Source of the DNA: an uncultured Collinsella sp.
GTDB taxonomy: Bacteria > Actinomycetota > Coriobacteriia > Coriobacteriales > Coriobacteriaceae
Length of the DNA: 18,157 nt
Direction: 5' to 3'
NCBI GenBank assembly: GCA_902470095.1
Contig: CABRFG010000048.1
Span: 1-18,157, forward strand
Below are positions 7,348 to 14,389 of this stretch, one piece after another. The translations under genes and the position numbers were made by a program. The notes beneath the pieces were generated by a model, which worked only from the letters and a program-made list of their open reading frames with translations, made no database searches and was not told the origin of the DNA. The number at the start of each line of letters is the position of its first letter. Positions within the stretch are counted from its first letter, which is position 1.

Positions 7348-7456
7348 GCACGGGGGCGCCGGTCGCGTCCCCGTGCAACGAGCATGCGCCTTCCCCGACT
7401 GACGGCGCATGCCCGTTGCATTCGCATCCCGCCCGCCCACCGCACGGCGCGGGCGG
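7348..7456 (+). other. Chain of GC-rich hairpins between cbiK and the next lipoprotein gene
   Basis: The 144-base gap contains three strong inverted repeats. First is GCACGGGG at 7348-7355 with CCCCGTGC at 7369-7376. Second is a 17-base arm at 7374-7390 with 7404-7420 (one mismatch, loop of 13). Third is CCGCCC at 7433-7438 with GGGCGG at 7451-7456. The first two share bases 7374-7376. There is no T-run after any of them, so read-through, RNA processing or 3' end protection of the cbiK message is more likely than termination. Confidence 0.6.
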
Positions 7457-7482
7457 TCGAAGCGATTGAAAGGAACCCCTCC

Positions 7483-8016
7483 ATGTTGAAGAAAACCCTC
7501 GCCTTCGCCCTGTCGGCGGCGCTTTTCGCGTTCTCGCTCGCCGGCTGCGGCGGAAATTCAATCGACAGCGCAAAGGCAAGCGATGCCGATTCCCAAGAAA
7601 AAACTGAACAGGCGGCCGATGCGCCCGAGGGCGCAAGCGCTGCCCCCATCACCGCCGACAAGGTGGCCGACGGCACCTATCCGATCACCGTAGATTCCAG
7701 CTCGAACATGTTCAGGATTGTGGACGCCCAGCTCATCGTGGAAAACGGCTCCATGCACTGCGTGATGACACTTTCCGGCACGGGCTACGGCAAGCTCTTC
7801 ATGGGCACGGGCGACGAGGCTACCGCTGCAAGCGAGGCCGACTTCATCCCCTATGTGGAAAACGCGGAAGGCAAGTACACCTACGACGTGCCCGTTGATG
7901 CGCTCGACGAGGACACCGCCTGCGCCGCTTGGAGCATTAAAAGGGAGCGGTGGTACGACCGCACGCTCGTATTCGAATCCGCCGGCGTCGATCTGCGCGC
8001 CGACGCGCTGAAGTAA
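7483..8016 (+). CDS. Small surface lipoprotein with a NEAT-like beta-sandwich domain
   Basis: The 177-residue protein begins MLKKTLAFALSAALFAFSLAGC, a lipoprotein signal with Cys22 as the lipidated residue. An Ala/Glu/Asp-rich tether runs to about residue 60, and a single domain spans about 62-167 (DGTYPITVDSSS, MTLSGTGYGKLFMGTG, KYTYDVPVDALDED, WYDRTLVFES). The pattern of short strands and the conserved Gly-Tyr/Lys block resemble NEAT-type heme-binding domains, but I cannot confirm the family. A similar domain opens the next protein. The ATG at 7483 has GAAAGGAA about 8 bases upstream, and the longer upstream frame runs through the hairpin region and is rejected. It is the second gene of the operon, 4 bases from the binding-protein gene. 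Likely role: a surface ligand-capture partner of the transporter. Confidence 0.8.
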   Translation: MLKKTLAFALSAALFAFSLAGCGGNSIDSAKASDADSQEKTEQAADAPEGASAAPITADKVADGTYPITVDSSSNMFRIVDAQLIVENGSMHCVMTLSGTGYGKLFMGTGDEATAASEADFIPYVENAEGKYTYDVPVDALDEDTACAAWSIKRERWYDRTLVFESAGVDLRADALK

Positions 8017-8020
8017 CGCC

Positions 8021-9592
8021 ATGCGGTCGATTCTTCCCAAGGGGGAAAGCAGAAAGCGCCGCAACATCGCGGCGCGCGCGATCGCCTGCGTTCTCGTCGC
8101 CCTGCTCGCGCTTCCCTTCGCGGGGTGCAGTGCGAGCCCGAACGCGACCGGTGCCACGACGGGCTCTCAGGAATACACTGTGAGCGTCTCGCTTTCCGGC
8201 GGGTCAGGGCGCGCAAGCATCGCCTCACCCACCACAATTGTGAAGGATGGCGACACCTACACCGCGACCATCACCTGGTCGAGTTCGAACTACGACAAGA
8301 TGACCGTCGACGGCGTAGACTACGCGCCCGTAAACGACGGCGGCAACTCCACGTTCGAGATACCCGTCACGCTCGACGAGGACATCGCCGTGTCGGCCGA
8401 GACCGTCGCCATGTCGACGCCGCACACCATCGACTACACGCTCTACTTCGACTCATCCACCATGAAGAAGAAAACGGGCGACGATGCAAGCGGCGACTCC
8501 CCTGCGGGAACGGCTTCAAGCGCCGCGGCCGACTTCCACAACGCCGATTTGGGCTGCGGCTGGAAGCCGACGGGGACGCTTCAGCTAGAATACGCCAAGC
8601 ACTTCACTGTCGACGAGTTCGAAGGCGGCTTGCGGCTTATCTGCGTTTCGAACGGGGAGCGCTTCCTCGTGGTACCGCAGGATGCGAAGGTACCTGATGG
8701 GTTGAGCTCCGACATCGCGGTCATAAGGCGCCCCGCCGACAAGGTGTACCTCGTGTCGTCGGCGACGATGTGTCTGGTCGACGCGCTCGATGCGAACGAC
8801 AATATCCTCATGTCGGGCACGAAGGCTGACGATTGCTCGGTCGCGGGCTTCAAAAGCGCGCTCGAAAGTGGGGCGATCGCCTACGGCGGCAAGTACAGCG
8901 CGCCCGACTACGAGCGAATATCGGCCTCGGGCTGCACGCTCGCCATCGAGAACACCATGATCAACCACACGCCCGATGTGAAGGAAAAGCTGCAGAAGCT
9001 CGGGCTCGTCGTGCTCACCGAACAGTCGTCGAGCGAGCCCGAAGCACTCGGGCGCTTCGAGTGGATTAAGCTTTTCGGCGTCCTGTTCGACAAGGAGGAC
9101 GAGGCCGCACACCTGTTCAACGAGCAGAAGGCCCGCGTCGAGCAAACGTCGGGGCTCGCGTCGTCAGGTAAAACCGTGGCGTATTTCTACATTAACTCGA
9201 ACGGGGCCGCCGTCACGCGGCGGGCGGGCGACTACGTGGCGCAGATGATCGAGCTTGCAGGCGGCAGCTACGCGCTCGATGACGCGCAGACGGCGTCGAC
9301 GTCAGGTTCGTCAGTAACGCTCGAAATGGAGCGCTTCTACGCGACGGCGAAGGATGCCGACATCATCGTCTACAACGGCGCCATCGACAAATCGGTTGCC
9401 ACCTTGAACGACTTTGTAGGCAAAAACGCGCTATTGTCGCAGTTCAAAGCCGTGAAGAACGGCAACGTCTGGGTCACAAGCGCCGACATGTACCAGCAGA
9501 TGACTTCTACCGCCGACATTATCGACGAGCTGCACGGGGCGTTCACCGGCGATGACGCGAGCGACTTCCATTATCTGAGGAAGCTTGGCTAG
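8021..9592 (+). CDS. ABC transporter solute-binding lipoprotein (BtuF/FepB fold) with an extra N-terminal NEAT-like domain
   Basis: This 523-residue protein should capture a corrinoid, heme or iron chelate outside the cell and deliver it to the permease encoded next. After a basic N-terminus, residues about 17-36 form a lipoprotein signal ending LPFAGC (Cys36). Residues 51-146 form a domain resembling the preceding small lipoprotein: both contain IV-x2-G, Y-x-K, a short [VI]PV strand followed by LDED-x-A, and a TL-[VY]-F-[ED]-S end. A Ser/Ala/Gly linker (147-170) leads to the binding-protein fold from about 180, with a TLAIENTMINHTPDVKEKLQ segment and a long helix typical of class III metal/B12-binding proteins. 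A usual BtuF is about 250-350 residues, so the extra domain explains the length. It starts 4 bases after the previous stop and ends 4 bases before the permease ATG. Confidence 0.85.
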   Translation: MRSILPKGESRKRRNIAARAIACVLVALLALPFAGCSASPNATGATTGSQEYTVSVSLSGGSGRASIASPTTIVKDGDTYTATITWSSSNYDKMTVDGVDYAPVNDGGNSTFEIPVTLDEDIAVSAETVAMSTPHTIDYTLYFDSSTMKKKTGDDASGDSPAGTASSAAADFHNADLGCGWKPTGTLQLEYAKHFTVDEFEGGLRLICVSNGERFLVVPQDAKVPDGLSSDIAVIRRPADKVYLVSSATMCLVDALDANDNILMSGTKADDCSVAGFKSALESGAIAYGGKYSAPDYERISASGCTLAIENTMINHTPDVKEKLQKLGLVVLTEQSSSEPEALGRFEWIKLFGVLFDKEDEAAHLFNEQKARVEQTSGLASSGKTVAYFYINSNGAAVTRRAGDYVAQMIELAGGSYALDDAQTASTSGSSVTLEMERFYATAKDADIIVYNGAIDKSVATLNDFVGKNALLSQFKAVKNGNVWVTSADMYQQMTSTADIIDELHGAFTGDDASDFHYLRKLG

Positions 9593-9596
9593 CGTC

Positions 9597-10637
9597 ATGA
9601 GAAGCCGGCTTTCCATGACATACGACGAATCGGGGCGCGCCGCGCGGTGTCGAGTCGTGACGGCGCTGCTCGCTGTTGCCCTCATCGTGCTCGTCGGGGC
9701 CAACCTGTGCATCGGGAGCGTGCTCGTGCCCGCAGACCACATCCCCGGCATCCTTTCGGGCGGCGCGGCCAATTCCATGGAAAGCCAAGTCATCTGGGAG
9801 ATTCGCCTGCCGCGTGTGCTTTCAGCCGTGCTTCTCGGCGGGGCGCTTTCCCTCTCCGGGTTCCTGCTGCAGACGTTTTTCAACAACCCCATCGCCGACC
9901 CGTTCATCTTGGGCGTCTCCTCGGGCGCAAAGTTCGTCGTCGCGCTTACGATGATCGTACTTCTGGGCGCGAACCAGGCCATGTCCTCGCCGGCCATGGT
10001 GGTCGCAGCGTTTCTGGGCTCGCTTATCACCATCGGCTTCGTGCTCCTCATCGCACGGCACATAAGTTCCATGGCCATGCTCATCGTGGCGGGCGTCATG
10101 GTGGGATACATCTGCTCGGCGGCGACGAACTTCCTCATCGCCTTCGCCGACGACCAGTCCATCGTGAACCTGCACAACTGGTCTTTGGGTAGCTTCTCGG
10201 GTTCGAGCTGGGACGACGTCGCGGTCATCGCGGTCGCGGTGATCACCGTGAGCGCATGCGTATTCGCGATATCGAAGCCCCTTTCCGCCTTCCAGTTGGG
10301 AGAAGCCTACGCAAAAAGCGTCGGCGTGAACGTCGCACGCTTCCGCGTGGTGCTCGTCCTTCTAGCGAGCATGCTCTCCGCCTGCGTGACCGCGTTCGCT
10401 GGTCCGGTGTCGTTCGTAGGCATCGCGGTTCCGCATCTCGTTAAGTCGGCGCTGAAGTCGTCGAAGCCCATCCGCGTGATTCCTGCGTGCTTCTTGGGAG
10501 GCGCCATCTTCTGCGCGGGCTGCGATTTGATTGCGCGCACGCTGTTCTCCCCCGTCGAGCTTTCCATCAGCGCCGTCACCGCCATCTTCGGCGCGCCGGT
10601 GGTTATCGCGCTCATGCTGAAGAAGCGGGTGAGGTAG
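9597..10637 (+). CDS. ABC transporter permease of the BtuC/FecCD family
   Basis: The 346-residue membrane protein is built of about 10 hydrophobic segments, as in BtuC and FecCD, and forms the channel for the ligand brought by the binding protein. The family signature is clear: LLGGALSLSGFLLQTFFNNP followed by ADPFILGVSSGAKF. The loop AGPVSFVGIAVPHLVKSALK in the C-terminal half is the segment that contacts the ATPase. Three starts are possible: TTG 9585, ATG 9597 and ATG 9615. ATG 9597 is chosen because it lies just after the upstream stop and GAGGAAG (9577-9583) can serve it, although the spacing of 13 is long. Its TAG stop directly abuts the ATPase start. Substrate is not readable from the sequence; the cobalamin riboswitch favours a corrinoid or precursor. 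Confidence 0.9.
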   Translation: MRSRLSMTYDESGRAARCRVVTALLAVALIVLVGANLCIGSVLVPADHIPGILSGGAANSMESQVIWEIRLPRVLSAVLLGGALSLSGFLLQTFFNNPIADPFILGVSSGAKFVVALTMIVLLGANQAMSSPAMVVAAFLGSLITIGFVLLIARHISSMAMLIVAGVMVGYICSAATNFLIAFADDQSIVNLHNWSLGSFSGSSWDDVAVIAVAVITVSACVFAISKPLSAFQLGEAYAKSVGVNVARFRVVLVLLASMLSACVTAFAGPVSFVGIAVPHLVKSALKSSKPIRVIPACFLGGAIFCAGCDLIARTLFSPVELSISAVTAIFGAPVVIALMLKKRVR

Positions 10638-11852
10638 ATGGAGAAATTCGTGCCGCGGCCCAAAACGCTCAGAGGGGAGTCGAACCTCGAAACCCCGGTC
10701 GAAACGCAGGCTGACGGAGCGCCGCTTTTCCGCATAAGCGACCTGTCGGCGGGCTACGACAAGAAGGTCGTAGTCGAAGGCGTCGATCTGGAGGTTCGCG
10801 CGGGCGACGTCGTGGCACTCATCGGGCCGAACGGCTCGGGCAAGTCGACCATCTTGAAAACAATCACACGCCATCTGGCACCGCTTGCCGGCGCGGTCGA
10901 GCTCGACGGGCGAGAGATTTCCCGATGGAAGACGGCGGAGTTCGCAAGGAACCTTGCCGTTATGCTGACAGATCGCCCCCGGACCGAGCTCCTCACCTGC
11001 CGCGATATCGTAGAGGCGGGAAGGCATCCCTACACCGGGCGAATGGGCACACTCACGCCCGATGACCATAATCGGGTCGACGAGGCCATGAAAACCGCAC
11101 ATGTGGAAGGGCTCGCCGAGCGCGACTTCATGCAGATAAGCGACGGGCAACGCCAGCGCGTCATGCTCGCACGCGCCATCGCGCAGGATCCGCGTGTGCT
11201 CGTGCTCGATGAGCCCACGTCGTATCTCGATATCCGCTACCAGATCGACCTGCTGCGAATACTTCGCCACCTTGCGAAATCGCGGAATGTTGCTGTCATC
11301 ATGTCCATCCACGAACTCGAGCTCGCGCAGAAAAGCGCCGACAAGGTGATTTGCGTGAAGGACGGCCGGGTCTTCCGCGCCGGCGCACCCGAGGACATAT
11401 TCACGCGCGAGACGATTGGCGAGCTCTACGGCCTTCAACATGGCACCTTCAACGAGCGCTTCGGCAGCGTGGAAATTGGGCGCCCACACGGCGATGCACA
11501 CACATTCGTCATCGCCGGCGCAGGTACGGGGTCGGCTGTGTTTCGCCAGCTCATCCGGCAGGGCAAGGCGTTCTACGCGGGCGTTCTGCACGAAGGGGAC
11601 ATCGACTGCGAGCTCGCGCGCGACCTGGCGACGGAATGCGTGGCCGAGCGCGCCTTCGAGCCGATCGGGGATAAAACCATAGCCCGCGCCAAAGAGCTCC
11701 TCGTCCACTGCGCGAGCCTTATCGTGTGCCCCGCCGCCTTCGGCACCATAAACGCCCGCAACGCAGAGCTCGTCGAGTTCGCACGCTCACATGGCATCGA
11801 GGTCATGCGAGCGTGCGAAGGCGCATCGGAGGATTCCAATGGATACGCCTAG
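10638..11852 (+). CDS. ABC transporter ATPase (BtuD/FecE-like) with a ~150-residue C-terminal extension
   Basis: The 404-residue protein powers the BtuC-like permease. The N-terminal half has Walker A GPNGSGKST (63-71), a signature ISDGQ (147-151), Walker B VLVLDEPTS, D-loop SYLD and switch His in SIHE (about 204). Two deviations are visible. The signature has Asp in place of the first Gly of LSGGQ, and the usual Q-loop Gln is absent where the sequence reads AVMLTDRP. Residues from about 255 form an extra domain (FVIAGAGTGSAVFRQLIRQG, FYAGVLHEGDIDCELARDLA, ERAFEPIG, VCPAAFGTINARN) that looks like a nucleotide-binding or Rossmann-type fold. I recall similar tails on ATPases near cobalamin genes in anaerobes, but the function is unknown to me. 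It is the last gene of the operon; no clear terminator follows. Confidence 0.88.
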   Translation: MEKFVPRPKTLRGESNLETPVETQADGAPLFRISDLSAGYDKKVVVEGVDLEVRAGDVVALIGPNGSGKSTILKTITRHLAPLAGAVELDGREISRWKTAEFARNLAVMLTDRPRTELLTCRDIVEAGRHPYTGRMGTLTPDDHNRVDEAMKTAHVEGLAERDFMQISDGQRQRVMLARAIAQDPRVLVLDEPTSYLDIRYQIDLLRILRHLAKSRNVAVIMSIHELELAQKSADKVICVKDGRVFRAGAPEDIFTRETIGELYGLQHGTFNERFGSVEIGRPHGDAHTFVIAGAGTGSAVFRQLIRQGKAFYAGVLHEGDIDCELARDLATECVAERAFEPIGDKTIARAKELLVHCASLIVCPAAFGTINARNAELVEFARSHGIEVMRACEGASEDSNGYA

Positions 11853-12040
11853 GCGCGGTCCAAGAAATCGTCCGCATCCCCATCTGACACTATTTCACCG
11901 CAACTTAGAAGGTGCCGGCGTATAACGCTTCACCCCAAATTAAATTGATTCGTTGAATAGACACATTACAAATCTTTAGACTTCGTTTAATCCACAAGTG
12001 GGTATTATCACACAGTAAGCACACGTGAAAGGATATACCC
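11853..12040. other. Intergenic boundary between the GC-rich cobalamin block and the radical SAM gene
   Basis: This gap of 188 bases is where base composition changes visibly: GC-rich up to about 11890, then AT-rich. It holds one arm of the palindromic repeat described at 13570-13637 (11889-11906) and an AT-rich promoter zone for the next gene. A TATTAT at 12003-12008 can serve as -10, but no good -35 is seen at 17 bases. An imperfect palindrome centred on TCCACAAGTGGG (11991-12002) lies just upstream of it. No terminator for the transport operon was found. Confidence 0.5.
11889..11906 (-). repeat. Single arm of the palindromic repeat found at 13570-13637
   Basis: The plus strand reads ACTATTTCACCGCAACTT. 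Its complement matches 17 of 18 bases of the left arm of the palindrome that begins at 13570. No second arm is seen nearby, so this is a half-element, possibly left by deletion or recombination. Confidence 0.65.
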
Positions 12041-13474
12041 ATGTCGCTTACACAGTCAGCAGAGCGTGCAGCGCTTAACAAGCTCATCGATTATCTCGAC
12101 GACAACCCGCAAGAAAACATCGACAAAATCATGGACCTCGTGAACAAGCTGGTCCCCAATCGCGTATTTCCTGTACAGCGAGAGGCATTCACCAATGTCA
12201 TCAAGAGCCGCGGCAATTGGTATGACCTGATCATGCGTATGTTCAGCCTTAATCCCCAGATGCGAACCAAACTGCTTAAGACCCTCATTGTCGACGCCAA
12301 CCTGCTTGCTTGGCCAGAGCAGGAAAAGAACCGCGAAAAGTACCAGTGCAACGTTCCGTGGGCCATCCTGCTCGATCCCACGAGCGCCTGCAACCTGCAT
12401 TGCACGGGCTGCTGGGCCGCCGAGTACGGCTACAAGCAGAATCTCTCGTTCGAAGACATCGACTCTATCGTTACGCAGGGCAAAAAGCTCGGTACGCATA
12501 TCTACATCTATACCGGCGGCGAGCCGCTCGTCCGCAAGCACGACCTGATCAGAATTTGCGAAAAACATCAGGACTGCGTGTTTCTCTGCTTTACCAACTC
12601 CACGCTGATCGACGAGGCCTTCTGCGACGATATGATTCGCGTAGGTAATTTTGTCCCCGCCATCAGCGCCGAGGGCAATGAGCACACCACCGACGCCCGT
12701 CGCGGCGAGGGTACCTACGCAAAGATCGAGCACGCCATGAAACTCCTGCGCGAGCGCGACTTGCCGTTTGGTATCTCCACCTGTTGGACCAACGCCAATG
12801 CCGATACGGTTGCTACCGAGGAGAACATGGACTGGATGATCGGCGAGGGAGCACTCTTCTGCTGGTACTTCCACTTTATGCCGGTTGGCCGCAATGCAAC
12901 CCCCGAGCTCATGCCCACGCCCGAGCAGCGCGAGCACATGTATCACTTTATCCGCGAAATGCGTGAGAAGAAGCCGCTGTTTACGCTCGACTTCCAAAAC
13001 GAAGGCGAGTTTGTAGGCGGATGTATCGCCGGCGGCCGCCGCTACCTGCACATCAACGCCGCCGGAGACGTGGAGCCGTGCGTGTTCATCCACTACTCAA
13101 ACGCCAACATCCACGATGTGAGCTTACTCGACGCGCTGCGCTCTCCCCTCTTTATGAAGTACTACGAAAACATGCCGTTCAACGACAACTACCTCAAACC
13201 ATGCCCCATGCTCGAGAATCCCGACGTGCTGCCCAAAATGGTCGCCGAGAGTGGCGCAATGAGCACCGATCTTATCGAGAAGGAGTCACCCGAGCAGCTG
13301 CGCGAAAAGACCCAGGCTGCCGCCGAGGCATGGTCACCTGTCGCCGACCGCATCTGGAACGACTCCGACGATCCGCTATACGCCAAGCGTCACGAGGATA
13401 AGTCACAAGGTATGGCCGATAGCGACATGCACAAGTTCGAAAAACAGGGCCGCACACTCAAAAACGGCGATTAA
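12041..13474 (+). CDS. Radical SAM protein with SPASM-like C-terminal region, substrate unknown
   Basis: The 477-residue protein has an N-terminal helical region of about 100 residues, then the radical SAM cluster motif CNLHCTGC (Cys117, Cys121, Cys124) and TGGEP at 148-152. Cysteines near the C-terminal third (GGCIAGGRR, DVEPCVF, KPCPML) suggest a SPASM-type auxiliary cluster domain, as in peptide- and sugar-modifying radical SAM enzymes. It should cleave SAM with a [4Fe-4S] cluster in the cytoplasm, but I do not recognise its substrate. No small precursor peptide gene is visible beside it. ATG 12041 follows GAAAGGA by about 8 bases. It converges on a TetR-family gene and may be controlled by it, an inference from position only. 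Codon and base use are less GC-rich than in the cobalamin block to the left. Confidence 0.85.
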   Translation: MSLTQSAERAALNKLIDYLDDNPQENIDKIMDLVNKLVPNRVFPVQREAFTNVIKSRGNWYDLIMRMFSLNPQMRTKLLKTLIVDANLLAWPEQEKNREKYQCNVPWAILLDPTSACNLHCTGCWAAEYGYKQNLSFEDIDSIVTQGKKLGTHIYIYTGGEPLVRKHDLIRICEKHQDCVFLCFTNSTLIDEAFCDDMIRVGNFVPAISAEGNEHTTDARRGEGTYAKIEHAMKLLRERDLPFGISTCWTNANADTVATEENMDWMIGEGALFCWYFHFMPVGRNATPELMPTPEQREHMYHFIREMREKKPLFTLDFQNEGEFVGGCIAGGRRYLHINAAGDVEPCVFIHYSNANIHDVSLLDALRSPLFMKYYENMPFNDNYLKPCPMLENPDVLPKMVAESGAMSTDLIEKESPEQLREKTQAAAEAWSPVADRIWNDSDDPLYAKRHEDKSQGMADSDMHKFEKQGRTLKNGD

Positions 13475-13509
13475 TGCTGCCCTACATGACAAACGCTCAG
13501 AAATGAAGC

Positions 13510-13544
13510 GGAGCAGTCTCGGGGCTCATCTTCGAGGCTGCTCC
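13510..13544. terminator. Hairpin between converging genes, probable terminator
   Basis: GGAGCAGTCTCG at 13510-13521 pairs over 12 positions with CGAGGCTGCTCC at 13533-13544 (one G-U pair, loop of 11). It lies 35 bases after the radical SAM stop. No strong T-run follows on the plus strand and only a modest one on the minus strand, so its efficiency and direction are uncertain. Confidence 0.55.
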
Positions 13545-13569
13545 ACATTACCATCAAAACAGTTTTACT

Positions 13570-13637
13570 AAGTTGCGGTGAAATAGGGACTAGATCGGCC
13601 TTCTAATAACCAAACGATCCCTATTCCACCGCAACTT
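13570..13637. repeat. Large palindromic element (20-base arms, 28-base loop)
   Basis: The left arm 13570-13589 begins AAGTTGCGGTGAAATAGGGA. The right arm 13618-13637 ends CCACCGCAACTT and is its complement with one mismatch. The loop is about 28 bases. There is no coding potential and no transposase. It sits between converging genes, and an arm-like copy occurs at 11889-11906. It looks like a REP- or MITE-type interspersed element; a second terminator function is possible. Confidence 0.75.
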
Positions 13638-13661
13638 CTTTAAGTTGTTGAATTATCAATG

Positions 13662-14273
13662 CTATTCCAAGCGAGATTCCAGACTCGACAGGCCATTAAG
13701 AGTCAGGTCGTTGGCGACCTCAGAGACGCGCTCGATAGGAACCGAGCCGTCAGACAGTGCCCACGTGCGATAGATACCGATAATACCCGACAGCAAAAAC
13801 GCCAGATAATAGTCGAACATCTCGTCCTTGAGACCTTGGGGCAGCAGATCGCGCTCGGCAATCTCATGTTCGAGCGGCGCACGAAGACGAGCCATGAAAT
13901 CATCGAGCGGAATATTCTCGATCAGCTGACGATTGAGCACTAAGTTGTTGCACAGCGCCTCATTAACGGTTTTAAAGAAGGTCGCCGCCGCGCCCAGGGC
14001 GCGCTCATTGGTGTCGCCGTCCATGGAAGCAAGCGTTTTCTCGACCGAGTCGACAATCATCTCCACCACATCGACGGCAATGGCATCGAGCAGGCCGTCA
14101 ACCGTACCAAAGTGAACGTAAAAGGTCTTGCGGTCGACATTGGCCTCGCGCGCGATGGCACTCACCGTAATGTCTGCCAGCGGCTTTTCCATGAGCAGGC
14201 GCTCGAAAGCGGAAAGGATGGCATTACGGCTGCGAACGATGCGGCGGTCAAGACGCGGTTTGCTGGTTGCCAT
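13662..14273 (-). CDS. TetR/AcrR-family transcriptional regulator
   Basis: The 203-residue protein has an N-terminal TetR DNA-binding domain: RNAILSAFERLLMEKPLADI, then TVSAIAREANVDRKTFYVHF (residues about 36-55), the characteristic helix-turn-helix ending with Tyr-Val-His-Phe. The remainder is helical and poorly conserved, as expected for the ligand and dimer domain. The start chosen is ATG 14271-14273. GAAGGG on the minus strand is 8-9 bases upstream of it but only 2-3 from the ATG at 14277-14279. A 7-base inverted repeat lies 44 bases upstream (14317-14340) and may be its own operator. It converges with the radical SAM gene and follows the YbhN-like gene on the same strand. Its target genes are not known. 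Confidence 0.9.
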   Translation of the reverse strand: MATSKPRLDRRIVRSRNAILSAFERLLMEKPLADITVSAIAREANVDRKTFYVHFGTVDGLLDAIAVDVVEMIVDSVEKTLASMDGDTNERALGAAATFFKTVNEALCNNLVLNRQLIENIPLDDFMARLRAPLEHEIAERDLLPQGLKDEMFDYYLAFLLSGIIGIYRTWALSDGSVPIERVSEVANDLTLNGLSSLESRLE

Positions 14274-14316
14274 GGGCATGTCCCTTCGATATGCGAGCAT
14301 TCATCAACAGATGAGA

Positions 14317-14340
14317 GATAATCTACGTAAGAGGATTATC
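14317..14340. promoter_or_regulatory. Inverted repeat upstream of the tetR gene, candidate operator
   Basis: GATAATC at 14317-14323 and GATTATC at 14334-14340 form a perfect 7-base inverted repeat with a 10-base spacer, in the 116-base gap before the regulator. TetR proteins commonly bind such dyads near their own promoter. On the minus strand GATAAT within it also resembles a -10 box. Confidence 0.4.
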
Positions 14341-14389
14341 CCCCATACAGCACAAATATGCCCCGCATCATGAAGAACGCACGACTGCC

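Noticed and set aside
10362..11708. Long minus-strand open frame (448 residues) opposite the permease and ATPase genes
   Set aside because: It is a shadow of two clear ABC transporter genes, with low-complexity Arg/His-rich sequence.
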